A DNA stretch of 19,619 nucleotides from Pseudomonadota bacterium (GTDB lineage: Bacteria > Pseudomonadota > Gammaproteobacteria > Halothiobacillales > Halothiobacillaceae): assembly GCA_021795795.1 (NCBI GenBank), contig JAJYPA010000100.1, positions 1 through 19,619 on the forward strand, in the 5' to 3' direction. The notes under the pieces are model-generated. The model was given only the letters and a program-made list of their open reading frames with translations, was not told where the DNA came from and did no database searches. How positions within the stretch are numbered: the first letter of the stretch is position 1; the number at the start of each line of letters is the position of its first letter. Made by a program: the position numbers and the translations under genes. Below, piece after piece: positions 7,251 to 15,049 of the stretch.

Positions 7251-7885
7251 GCAGCACCCTGGTCATTTGCGGTGCGCGCCACCAACTGCTCGATTCGAGC
7301 AGCCAGTCGATCCACTCGATCTCGGACAACATCAATTTCATCCAGCTGCGCTCGCAGCGCATCAGGTTCGACCAGCCAGGCACGTTCAAAGACCATGAAA
7401 TCAGCGGCTTCCAGTTGTCGGGTACGACGCCAGATTTGAGCCTGGGCACGGATTCGATCGACCTTGCGCTCAATGAACCCCGCCGGCGCCACACCTATTT
7501 TGTCGGCCAGACGCGCAAATGGGTCGGAGTCGATTGCGCCCAAGATACGCAAAAGCGATTCAGCGGCTGCCTGGTTGCCCTCGATCTGGATATCGCCGTT
7601 GAACAGGGCATCCATTTTGTGCTCGGCTCGACTGGCACGTATTAGCCCCAGGCTACTCGCAGTAATGCGCGCGTCGGCATACGCTTCATGATGACGGAGC
7701 AGTAAAATGCCCTCGGGCGTTGAGGTAACGAAGAAACACAGTGCAGGATCACGCAAGACCACCTCGAAAACCAATCCATTGAGTTTTTGCAGGCGCTGCA
7801 AAGAGGAGGTATCTTGCTTAAGTCGTTGATTTAAATTTTTTTCGACCATCAGCACAAGAGGCAGTGGCAGTTTGGTTCCGATCAT
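7247..7885 (-). CDS. ubiJ: UbiJ, ubiquinone biosynthesis accessory factor
   Basis: A 212-residue protein with the UbiJ layout: an SCP2-like lipid-binding domain at roughly 15-120, including NGDIQIEGN (97-104), then a helical tail ending in a Leu/Arg heptad segment ([18 protein letters not shown]). In the well-studied systems UbiJ is a scaffold of the soluble Ubi complex that binds the hydrophobic intermediates. It lies directly upstream of ubiB and overlaps it by four bases. The common ubiE-ubiJ-ubiB order is not kept: no ubiE lies upstream, and the next gene is a divergent CHAD protein. The assignment rests on domain pattern and context, since UbiJ sequences are poorly conserved. Confidence 0.85.
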   Translation of the reverse strand: MIGTKLPLPLVLMVEKNLNQRLKQDTSSLQRLQKLNGLVFEVVLRDPALCFFVTSTPEGILLLRHHEAYADARITASSLGLIRASRAEHKMDALFNGDIQIEGNQAAAESLLRILGAIDSDPFARLADKIGVAPAGFIERKVDRIRAQAQIWRRTRQLEAADFMVFERAWLVEPDALRAQLDEIDVVRDRVDRLAARIEQLVARTANDQGAA

Positions 7886-8004
7886 GGCGTGTCCATAGAA
7901 GGGGTGAACGTCATCCAGGCCGCTCCATCGAGCGGTTGATTCGCCGATTCACGTCCGCACAAAAGAATAGTCCGCAATCTTAGCAAATGCTTCATCCCAG
8001 GGTG

Positions 8005-8019
8005 TCAGGATAATCCTGA
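8005..8019. promoter_or_regulatory. Perfect 7-1-7 palindrome between ubiJ and the CHAD gene
   Basis: TCAGGAT-A-ATCCTGA is a perfect inverted repeat in the divergent intergenic region, 57 bp before the CHAD start. ATCCC (7994-7998) and GGGAT (8021-8025) add an outer, asymmetric pair. It may be an operator. TTTTCTT follows on the plus strand, so it could act as a weak terminator, although no plus-strand gene precedes it. Confidence 0.4.
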
Positions 8020-8076
8020 TGGGATTTTCTTGGCAGAATTAACTTGGCACCATCGTCATTCGGAGCCCGTAAAGTC

Positions 8077-9030
8077 ATGTCGCAACGGATTACACACATC
8101 AAGCAACTGCACAAACCGGCAGACCAGGTCGCCTGTCTTATTGTCCTCGATATAAGAAAGGATATGCAAAAGGCCCGTCGAATATGGCTGAATCAGATCG
8201 AAAACCCGAACGAGAACGTACAGCAAGACAGCGAAGCCCTGCATGATTTACGTGTTGAAATACGTCGATTACGTGTCTGGTTGCTACAGGCGCATTACCA
8301 GATACGAACAAAATCAAAGGCACGCGAACAATTAAAACAATGGTCACACGACAGTAACACCGGCCGCGACCTGGAAGTGATGCTCGGCTTATTGCAACAA
8401 GCAAACGCAGAAATCGACCTCAGTTTGCCAGACATCGCTTTACCTGAAAATGCATTGATTCGAGAGAATAAAAAACTCGAAGCGCTCATCTCTCAGCACG
8501 TTCTGGCACTTAAACCCAGGCCACGTGCAGAGCGAGACAAACAAAGCACATTTGCGACCTGGCTGGCAGACCGCCTGAGCAATGAACTTGAAAAGACACT
8601 GCCGCTACTCAAGGAAGATATTGAGACGCTGCATAAAGCCAGAATCCACATCAAGCACATGCGCTATCTGATTGAACCCATTACATCTTGCGGGCTCGAT
8701 ACAGCACAAACCGCATTGACCCAACTCAAGGAGATGCAAACCAGACTGGGCAACCTGCACGATCTTTTTGTTCTCAGGCAAAGGCTTCCAGGTTTGCTGT
8801 GCGGACAACTGAGCGAGATCCTGTCCCATCGGCTCCAGCAGGCTGGCATCCCGATGCGCGGTATTCAACAGGATTTCACCGCAACCCGAAATCAATTCAC
8901 ACACTGTCTACGTTGGCAGTCGACACGGTATGAGGCTGCGATGAACGACTGGCACTCGACTTCGACACAAACCTTAACCCTATTGGAAGGTGCACTGAAT
9001 GATCTGATTAAAGATTTACGGAAGCTCTGA
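8077..9030 (+). CDS. CHAD-domain protein
   Basis: A 317-residue helical protein with two CHAD half-motifs: ALHDLRVEIRRLRVWL (55-70; H56, R59, R63, R64, R66) and LHKARIHIKHMRYLIEP (185-201; H186, R189, K193, R196), followed by LGNLHDL (H228). CHAD domains bind polyphosphate through these conserved His and basic residues. Many are fused to a CYTH triphosphatase, but this one stands alone. I chose ATG 8077, with GGAG 11 bases upstream, over an in-frame TTG at 8044 that has no ribosome-binding site. There is no signal peptide, so it should be cytoplasmic, perhaps on polyphosphate granules. It is divergent from ubiJB and convergent with the TonB receptor. Confidence 0.88.
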   Translation: MSQRITHIKQLHKPADQVACLIVLDIRKDMQKARRIWLNQIENPNENVQQDSEALHDLRVEIRRLRVWLLQAHYQIRTKSKAREQLKQWSHDSNTGRDLEVMLGLLQQANAEIDLSLPDIALPENALIRENKKLEALISQHVLALKPRPRAERDKQSTFATWLADRLSNELEKTLPLLKEDIETLHKARIHIKHMRYLIEPITSCGLDTAQTALTQLKEMQTRLGNLHDLFVLRQRLPGLLCGQLSEILSHRLQQAGIPMRGIQQDFTATRNQFTHCLRWQSTRYEAAMNDWHSTSTQTLTLLEGALNDLIKDLRKL

Positions 9031-9079
9031 ATAATTCCATCCGGGATTTTCAGAGAGCAAACTAATCCGCCGAAACGGA

Positions 9080-11167
9080 TCAAAACAGCAACTGAACCCC
9101 GGCAGACAAAGCGCGTCCGGGTTTCGGCGCCAAAAACCGCATCGTATCGATACTACCAGCCGAGTACACGGTACGGTCGGTGAGATTGGATAATGCGACA
9201 TACCACTGTCCGCCCACGCGCCCGCCACCAAATGGCGGCGTGAACTGCCGTGTCAGCCGGGCATTGAACATGACATACCCCGGCGTTTCCCCTGCCGCGT
9301 CACTCGTGGGTACTCGCGTCTGTCGGGCGGCCATGGGCAACTCGAGTTGCGCCGTCCACAAACCGTACTGCCACAACAATGCAGGCGTGACCGTAAGCGG
9401 CGCAATGCGGGGTAAAGGTTCATCCGCACTGCGATTTTCGGCACGGACAACATCGGCAACGATACGCGCATCCACGGAATGCCCGGCATGAGAAAATACA
9501 GGCCACAACCCGCTGAATTCCAGACCGTAAATCCGCGCACGAACGCCGCTGTAATCGTACTCGGGCAAGGCATTGGCGTTGGTGCAGCCAATGAACCCGC
9601 CATCCTCGTCACGACAGCGATCGGTTCCGAGCAAGCCAATGTAATTCTGGTAATCACTCAGATAGGCCGTGGCGGAGAACTGGGCCTTTTCATGTTGCCA
9701 GCGCAAACCAAGCTCGACCGTATTGCTGCGTTCGGTCTTCAAGTTAGGATCACCGAGTTCATAAGCGCCGGTCGCATCGTGCGGGCCATTGGCGTAGAGT
9801 TCGTCAAATGCCGGGGCTCTTTCGTTATGACTCAACTGGCCGATCACATGCCACTGCGGCAAGAATTGATAAGCCAGACTCAACGAGGCACTGGCGGGAG
9901 TGAATGTGCTTGAACTTGGCGAGCCAAAACGATCAACGCCGGTATCGCCTGCACCATCGGATTGCACCCGAACCCGCTCGACGCGGGCGCCGACGCTGTA
10001 CGACCAGGCACCGCGCTCGCCCTCGCCCACCGCAAATCCACCGATGTTGCGCGTCTGGGTTTTTGGCAAGAAACCCTCATCACCCAGCGCCGAAAAATCA
10101 AACTGGCTGTATTGCAGGCCGTATTGCCAGTTCAATCCCATCAACTCACTTTGTAGTGCCAAACGCAGGCTGTTGCCCTTGTTTTTGAAGGTGGTGGCGG
10201 GCACGCCGTCATTCAATTCCTGATGTTGATAGTCCGTGTGGTTCGCTTCCAGGGTGACCTGCTGCACGAATCCGGACAAATTCCGTTGTTGCGCTTTGAA
10301 ATCATATTGGGTGGAACGCATATCGATTCGTGTGGCAGGATCAACGATCACGCCGTAGTAATCACGGCTTTGACCGATTGAAAACCCGATGGCCGAATCG
10401 GCACCTGTCAAACTGAACCCGACCGTGCCGCCGCGCTGACGATCGGCCGAATTACGAATCTTGCCGCCATCCAGTGATGGCCCGGCGTAACCATCAGGCG
10501 CATTGTAATCGCCCGAATTTTGCAAAAATCCATCCAGATGCAAGGCATAAAGACCATTACCCGCATTAACGGACGCCGCTGTCGATGATCGACTGTACCC
10601 GGTATCCCCTTGCAACTGGGCACGACCGGATACACCTTCGACTGGCTGCATGGCGATGGCGGAATTATCCGTTTTAATCACGCCACCCGCCGCCCCGCCG
10701 CTGTAGAGCAATGCCTGCGGGCCACGTAAAATCTCAACGCGATCAAACGATAAGGGATTGACCGGGGCATTGTGATCGTAACTGACCGCAGAGGCATCCA
10801 ACGCGGGCAACCCATTGCTGAATAGATCCACTCGGTGGGCATCCAGGCCACGAATGACGGGGCGATTGCTGTTCGGCCCATACCAGGTTGAACTCAATCC
10901 GGGCAGACCATCGAGCAAACCACCCAAAGTGCTGGCCCCCTGACGCTCGAACAGTGCGGGACCATCGAGCACCATCGTCGGCGCGCCCGGCAAACCGATC
11001 ACTGTCGCGGGCGCATCGACCGTAATGCTGCCAAGGTCCGCGGCCTGTGCCACATGGGTTATTCCGCCTGTGATTGTCATCAATAGTGCCGAAACGATGG
11101 CTGAAGCCATTGGGGCAGGTTTCGACAAATGAAGGGGTTGGTTCACGTTGAAAAAACAATCAGACAT
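9080..11167 (-). CDS. ZnuD-like TonB-dependent outer-membrane receptor
   Basis: A 695-residue outer-membrane receptor. The signal peptide ends near ITHVAQA-ADLG (about residue 42). The plug domain is at about 65-168 (GGLLDGLPGLSS, PVIRGLDAHRVDLFSNGL, DRVEILRGPQALLYSGGAAG), followed by a 22-strand-type barrel ending in the usual terminal Phe (AGVQLLF). The segments YDHNAPVNPL (130-139) and RAPAFDELYANGPHDATG are those I associate with the ZnuD branch, which imports zinc in Neisseria and relatives. H132 lies where a zinc-site His of the ZnuD plug is reported. Substrate is inferred from this similarity and from the Zur-box-like site 31 bp upstream. Copper or another chelate cannot be excluded. 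No znuABC transporter is in the window. Confidence 0.85.
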   Translation of the reverse strand: MSDCFFNVNQPLHLSKPAPMASAIVSALLMTITGGITHVAQAADLGSITVDAPATVIGLPGAPTMVLDGPALFERQGASTLGGLLDGLPGLSSTWYGPNSNRPVIRGLDAHRVDLFSNGLPALDASAVSYDHNAPVNPLSFDRVEILRGPQALLYSGGAAGGVIKTDNSAIAMQPVEGVSGRAQLQGDTGYSRSSTAASVNAGNGLYALHLDGFLQNSGDYNAPDGYAGPSLDGGKIRNSADRQRGGTVGFSLTGADSAIGFSIGQSRDYYGVIVDPATRIDMRSTQYDFKAQQRNLSGFVQQVTLEANHTDYQHQELNDGVPATTFKNKGNSLRLALQSELMGLNWQYGLQYSQFDFSALGDEGFLPKTQTRNIGGFAVGEGERGAWSYSVGARVERVRVQSDGAGDTGVDRFGSPSSSTFTPASASLSLAYQFLPQWHVIGQLSHNERAPAFDELYANGPHDATGAYELGDPNLKTERSNTVELGLRWQHEKAQFSATAYLSDYQNYIGLLGTDRCRDEDGGFIGCTNANALPEYDYSGVRARIYGLEFSGLWPVFSHAGHSVDARIVADVVRAENRSADEPLPRIAPLTVTPALLWQYGLWTAQLELPMAARQTRVPTSDAAGETPGYVMFNARLTRQFTPPFGGGRVGGQWYVALSNLTDRTVYSAGSIDTMRFLAPKPGRALSAGVQLLF

Positions 11168-11176
11168 GGAATGTCT
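11162..11176 (-). promoter_or_regulatory. Inverted repeat covering the receptor start codon
   Basis: AGACAT-TCC-ATGTCT is a perfect 6-3-6 inverted repeat on the minus strand, with the receptor start ATG in its 3' arm. In the mRNA it would hide the start codon in a short hairpin. The ribosome-binding sequence upstream is weak (an AGAGA stretch). Confidence 0.3.
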
Positions 11177-11197
11177 CTCTGAACTTGTTACAAATAG

Positions 11198-11216
11198 AAC
11201 GTTATATTGTTACATT
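11198..11216. promoter_or_regulatory. Zur-box-like operator
   Basis: On the minus strand the 19-mer AATGTAACAATATAACGTT is an imperfect palindrome. It matches the gammaproteobacterial Zur consensus as I remember it (AATGTTATANTATAACATT) at all but three defined positions. It lies 31 bp upstream of the ZnuD-like receptor start and 146 bp upstream of the divergent gene, so zinc-bound Zur could repress one or both. A second AT-rich inverted repeat, ATTAAT-ACATA-ATTAAT (11268-11284), is nearer the divergent gene and its role is unknown. Confidence 0.65.
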
Positions 11217-11362
11217 TCTTGCCGCTGCACAAGCCACAGATCCATGGAAAGACTATTAGTTTTATTGATTAATACATAATTAATGCAGTAGAAAAAATTT
11301 GTATAGTCTTGCTTTACCCGATAAATTCAGTTGGTCTTTTTAACCCGACGACGGAGACCGAT

Positions 11363-12064
11363 ATGAAACGATTGATTATTGCAGCCGCACTTCTAACCAC
11401 CACCTTGCCCGCACTGGCCAACGATCCCAAGCCGTTGACTCTGGGCGAACAATTCATCGTGCGCGCTTATGCCGGTCAACTCGAAGGCTTGGCACTCAAC
11501 AACGTTGTCAAAGCAAAAACCCTGGGCATTGCCGTCAACGACAGCACAATTTGTGTCGCCCTAGCTGCATCTATGGCTGGTGAATTTGTTGCCCATAACA
11601 AAGCCGATGGTCTGGCTGATAAAACCGAGAACCCCGAGCGCCGACTAGACATCGTAGCTTTTAACAAGCCGGATTCTGCCGCGTTCGCCGCCCAGCAGTT
11701 CAAAAATAAAGATGCCATTGCTTTGGTATTCGGCGGTCAAATAAGTGATGAAACCAACGCCAAGGAAGTCAAAATGCTGCTGGCAGATTTGGCGAAGCAG
11801 GATTACAAAGGCACCCTCTTCCTGCATTTGACTGTATTTGGCAAAAAATGGGTTGAAATGGCCGCACAAGAAGACAAAGCAGTGGGAACATGGCTGGCAG
11901 GCAAAGACAATATCTTCGCACTCGGTGTAAACCCCAAAGAGAAAAAAGGCGTGGTGAACCAAGTCAGCTACAAAGATGGCAAACAAACCGTGACCGGGGC
12001 TGTGTTTACCACCGATTTGAACAACGGTTTCATCAATCTGTTCAACCGCCGCTTGCTTAAATAA
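11363..12064 (+). CDS. Unrecognised secreted protein, possibly zinc-regulated
   Basis: I do not recognise this 233-residue protein. It has a clear signal peptide (MKRLIIAAALLTTTLPALA, cleavage before NDPK), so the mature part of about 214 residues should be periplasmic. The mature part has one Cys, no His-rich stretch and no lipobox, and looks like a mixed alpha/beta domain. Hydrophobic strands such as AIALVFGGQI and GTLFLHLTVFG alternate with Lys-rich helices. ATG 11363 has GGAG six bases upstream and is preferred over an in-frame TTG at 11309, which would bury the signal peptide. It diverges from the ZnuD-like receptor across the Zur-box-like site. A TATAGT at 11302-11307 may be its -10 box. 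A strong terminator follows, so it is monocistronic. Confidence 0.8.
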   Translation: MKRLIIAAALLTTTLPALANDPKPLTLGEQFIVRAYAGQLEGLALNNVVKAKTLGIAVNDSTICVALAASMAGEFVAHNKADGLADKTENPERRLDIVAFNKPDSAAFAAQQFKNKDAIALVFGGQISDETNAKEVKMLLADLAKQDYKGTLFLHLTVFGKKWVEMAAQEDKAVGTWLAGKDNIFALGVNPKEKKGVVNQVSYKDGKQTVTGAVFTTDLNNGFINLFNRRLLK

Positions 12065-12135
12065 TTCAAGCGTAGATATTGCCATGCACCGTTAGCGCGT
12101 TGAGCCAAACACGGACAGGCATTTTTATCACACAC

Positions 12136-12163
12136 AACCGAAGCCAAATGCTTCGGTTTTTTT
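12136..12163 (+). terminator. Intrinsic terminator after the secreted-protein gene
   Basis: AACCGAAGC (12136-12144) and GCTTCGGTT (12150-12158) form a perfect 9-bp stem with a CAAAT loop, followed by a T-run. It isolates the SUF operon from the gene before it. Confidence 0.9.
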
Positions 12164-12167
12164 ATGC

Positions 12168-12200
12168 TTGAAATATCGTACCAATTTGGTACAGTTAACT
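12168..12200 (+). promoter_or_regulatory. SUF operon promoter with embedded palindromic operator
   Basis: A -35 box TTGAAA (12168-12173) and a -10-like TACAGT (12190-12195) are 16 bp apart. The near-perfect palindrome GTACCAATTTGGTAC (12178-12192; all positions except the central T are symmetric) fills the spacer. AGTTAACT (12193-12200) is a further palindrome over the -10 region. A repressor bound here would block RNA polymerase. The regulator gene starts at 12222, so autoregulation by that Rrf2 protein is the simplest reading. The site does not match the classical type 1 IscR sequence. Confidence 0.6.
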
Positions 12201-12221
12201 TAAGTCAAGAAGGTGATCAAA

Positions 12222-12713
12222 ATGCTCAAAATCAGCCGCATGAGTGATTATGCCATTGTGCTGTTGACGGCCATGGCGCGAACGGAAGCCGCGCAATCTA
12301 CCGCACGGGTTCTGGCGGTCGACACCGGGCTTACCCTGCCCACGGTTGGCAAGCTGCTGAAAATGCTTTCTGCCGGTGGCTTGTTGCTCTCTCAACAAGG
12401 GAGAAACGGTGGGTATCGCCTCGCGCGCACCGCAAACGAGATCAGTCTGGCCAATATCATCGAGGCCATAGATGGCCCGATCGCCCTGACTGAGTGCTTT
12501 ACGGTCGATCATGATTGTGATCGTGAAGCCAATTGCGGCTTAAGACCGCACTGGCAAGCCATTAATCAAGGCGTACGCCAATTACTGGACAGCACATCGC
12601 TGGCGGCATTGATTCAGCCCGCGCCTCAAGTGCCGGTTTGGTTTGAACGCCAGCCTAAAAACATGAATCAAATAGCAAGTAAAACACCGCGCCGCCAAGC
12701 CAGCACACAATAG
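12222..12713 (+). CDS. Rrf2-family SUF operon regulator
   Basis: A 163-residue Rrf2/IscR-family regulator of the type found at the head of gammaproteobacterial SUF operons (the suf_reg_Xantho family). The N-terminal winged helix covers about 1-70 ([30 protein letters not shown]). The cluster-binding loop has C92, C99 and C105 with H110 nearby, comparable to the three Cys and one His of IscR with slightly different spacing. It probably binds a 2Fe-2S cluster and derepresses or represses suf according to cluster supply. ATG 12222 has AGAAGG eight bases upstream and is preferred over GTG 12213. It is first in the operon, 35 bp before sufB. The last 25 residues are polar and unconserved-looking. 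Confidence 0.92.
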   Translation: MLKISRMSDYAIVLLTAMARTEAAQSTARVLAVDTGLTLPTVGKLLKMLSAGGLLLSQQGRNGGYRLARTANEISLANIIEAIDGPIALTECFTVDHDCDREANCGLRPHWQAINQGVRQLLDSTSLAALIQPAPQVPVWFERQPKNMNQIASKTPRRQASTQ

Positions 12714-12748
12714 ACAAGATCAGATATCGCCGATTCGGGAGAAATAAC

Positions 12749-14248
12749 ATGACCGAGCAACACATCACAGAGCAGCAGGAAATCGAACACCTGATGCAAC
12801 GGGAATACAAATACGGCTTCACGACAGACATCGAGCAGGACATCATCCCGCCGGGTTTGAATGAAGATGTCATCCAGCTGATTTCCGCCAAGAAAAACGA
12901 GCCAGAATTCCTGCTCGAATGGCGGCTCAAGGCTTATCGTCATTGGCTGACGATGACCCCGCCAACTTGGGCGCATGTACATTACCCGCCGATTGATTAT
13001 CAGGCCTTGTCTTATTACGCAGCGCCGAAAACCGCAGACGAGTTGGCCGAAATCGAGGCGAGCAAACCGCAAAGTCTTGATGAAGTTGATCCCAAGTTAC
13101 TTGAAACCTACGAGAAGCTGGGCATCCCGCTGCATGAGCGCGCCGTTTTGGCGGGCGTGGCGCAAACATCAAATGTTGCCGTCGATGCGGTATTCGACAG
13201 CGTTTCCGTCACCACGACCTTCAAGGCAAAGTTGGCCGAAGCGGGCGTAATTTTCTGTTCTTTTTCGGAAGCTGTGCACAACCACCCGGATCTGATCAAA
13301 AAATATCTGGGCACGGTCGTACCCGCAGGCGATAACTACTACGCCGCGCTCAACTCTGCCGTGTTTTCTGACGGGTCGTTCGTGTTCATTCCCAAGGGCG
13401 TACGCTGCCCGATGGAGCTTTCCACCTATTTCCGCATCAACGCCAAAAACACCGGCCAGTTCGAACGCACGCTGATCGTCGCCGAAGAAGGCGCGCACGT
13501 GAGTTATCTCGAAGGCTGCACGGCACCGCAACGGGATGAAAACCAACTGCACGCAGCCGTTGTCGAATTGGTCGCATTGGACGACGCCACCATCAAGTAC
13601 TCCACCGTGCAGAACTGGTATCCGGGCGACGAGGAAGGCAAAGGCGGCATTTACAACTTCGTAACCAAACGCGGTGACGCGCGCGGTGCGCGCAGCAAGA
13701 TCACCTGGACGCAAGTCGAGGCCGGTTCGGCGATCACCTGGAAATATCCGAGCTGCATCCTGCGCGGCGATGATTCGGTTGGCGAGTTCTATTCCGTTGC
13801 CGTCAGTAATAACTATCAGCAGGTCGATTCAGGCACCAAGATGATTCATCTGGGCAAACGCACGCGCAGCACGATCGTTTCGAAGAGCATTTCGGCGGGC
13901 CATTCGCAGAATGCCTATCGCGGCCTGGTGCACATTGCCAAATCGGCAGATGACGCGCGTAACTACACGCAATGTGACGCGCTGTTGATTGGTGACCGCA
14001 ATGGCGCACACACCTTCCCGTACATCGAGGCCAAGAATTCGACCGCGCAGATCGAGCATGAGGCAACCACATCCAAAATCAGTGATGACCAGATTTTTTA
14101 TCTGCAATCACGCGGCATCAGCGAAGAAAATGCGACGAACATGATCGTCAACGGGTTTTGCAAGGAAGTATTCAATGAGTTACCGATGGAATTTGCAGTA
14201 GAGGCCCAGGCTTTGCTGGCAGTATCGCTTGAAGGCTCCGTAGGTTAA
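12749..14248 (+). CDS. sufB: SufB, Fe-S scaffold subunit
   Basis: A 499-residue SufB of normal length. It forms the SufBC2D complex on which Fe-S clusters are built. The beta-helix core is highly conserved, for example [20 protein letters not shown] and [13 protein letters not shown] [19 protein letters not shown]257 in EGCTAPQRD corresponds to the sulfur-accepting C254 of E. coli. C409 in TQCDALLIG and E436-H437-E438 in [10 protein letters not shown] correspond to C405 and E432-H433-E434, implicated as cluster ligands at the SufB-SufD interface. The C-terminus ends [10 protein letters not shown], as usual. GGGAGA lies six bases before the ATG. It is the first structural gene of the operon. 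Confidence 0.98.
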   Translation: MTEQHITEQQEIEHLMQREYKYGFTTDIEQDIIPPGLNEDVIQLISAKKNEPEFLLEWRLKAYRHWLTMTPPTWAHVHYPPIDYQALSYYAAPKTADELAEIEASKPQSLDEVDPKLLETYEKLGIPLHERAVLAGVAQTSNVAVDAVFDSVSVTTTFKAKLAEAGVIFCSFSEAVHNHPDLIKKYLGTVVPAGDNYYAALNSAVFSDGSFVFIPKGVRCPMELSTYFRINAKNTGQFERTLIVAEEGAHVSYLEGCTAPQRDENQLHAAVVELVALDDATIKYSTVQNWYPGDEEGKGGIYNFVTKRGDARGARSKITWTQVEAGSAITWKYPSCILRGDDSVGEFYSVAVSNNYQQVDSGTKMIHLGKRTRSTIVSKSISAGHSQNAYRGLVHIAKSADDARNYTQCDALLIGDRNGAHTFPYIEAKNSTAQIEHEATTSKISDDQIFYLQSRGISEENATNMIVNGFCKEVFNELPMEFAVEAQALLAVSLEGSVG

Positions 14249-14293
14249 TTCCCGTCCGCTGTTCCCTGAAGGTAAATTTTAGAGATAAAGACA

Positions 14294-15049
14294 ATGAAAT
14301 TATTAGAAATCAAAAACCTGCATGCAAAAATTGGCGACAAGCCCATCTTGCGTGGTATCAACCTCAGCATCAACGCCGGTGAAGTTCACGCCATCATGGG
14401 GCCGAACGGATCGGGCAAAAGTACGCTGTGCCAAGTGCTGGGCGGGCGCGAAGGTTTTGAAGTAACCGAAGGCAGCGTCACCTACGACGGCAAGAATCTG
14501 CTCGAACTTTCAACCGAAGAACGCGCCACCGCCGGTCTGCTGCTCGGCTTCCAGCACCCGGTCGAAATCCCGGGCGTCAAGAACATCTACCTGCTCAAGG
14601 AAGCGCTCAACGCGCAACGTGCGGCACGTGGTCTGGATGAAATCGACACGTTTGCCTTTATGAAGCAGGTGCGCGAACTCACCAAGACCATGGGCATGGA
14701 CGACGCGTTCCTGCACCGGGGTGTGAACGCGGGTTTCTCCGGCGGCGAGAAAAAGCGCAACGAGATTTTGCAGATGTTGCTGTTGCAACCCAAGCTTGCC
14801 TTGCTGGATGAAACCGACTCCGGCCTCGACATCGATGCGCTGAAAGTGGTTTCCGAGGGCATAAACAGGCTTCGTGGTGCCGATCGTGGCATAGTGCTCG
14901 TTACCCACTATCAACGTCTGTTGAGCTATGTTGAGCCCGATTTCGTCCACATCCTGTACAAAGGGAAAATCATCAAGTCCGGTGACAAATCCCTTGCCCT
15001 GCAACTGGAAGCCGAGGGCTATCAGGACATCCTTGAGGCCGCATCATGA
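14294..15049 (+). CDS. sufC: SufC, ABC-type ATPase of the scaffold
   Basis: A 251-residue ABC ATPase without membrane domains. It drives conformational changes in SufBC2D during cluster assembly. Walker A is GPNGSGKST (36-44), the signature is SGGEKKRNE (149-157), Walker B with the D-loop is LALLDETDSGLDID (168-181), and the switch His is H205. The DETDSGLD sequence, with a Thr-Asp after the catalytic Glu, is characteristic of SufC. It starts 45 bases after sufB, and its stop codon overlaps the sufD start by four bases (ATGA). Confidence 0.98.
   Translation: MKLLEIKNLHAKIGDKPILRGINLSINAGEVHAIMGPNGSGKSTLCQVLGGREGFEVTEGSVTYDGKNLLELSTEERATAGLLLGFQHPVEIPGVKNIYLLKEALNAQRAARGLDEIDTFAFMKQVRELTKTMGMDDAFLHRGVNAGFSGGEKKRNEILQMLLLQPKLALLDETDSGLDIDALKVVSEGINRLRGADRGIVLVTHYQRLLSYVEPDFVHILYKGKIIKSGDKSLALQLEAEGYQDILEAAS

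Noticed and set aside
8044..8076. N-terminal extension of the CHAD protein from TTG 8044
   Set aside because: No ribosome-binding sequence precedes it. ATG 8077 with GGAG upstream is the better start.
9065..9080. ATCCG-CGGAT hairpin between the CHAD gene and the receptor as a terminator
   Set aside because: Its stem is only 5 bp, it runs into the receptor stop codon, and there is no T-run on either side.
11309..11362. Extension of the secreted protein from TTG 11309
   Set aside because: It would bury a clear signal peptide starting at ATG 11363, which has its own ribosome-binding site.
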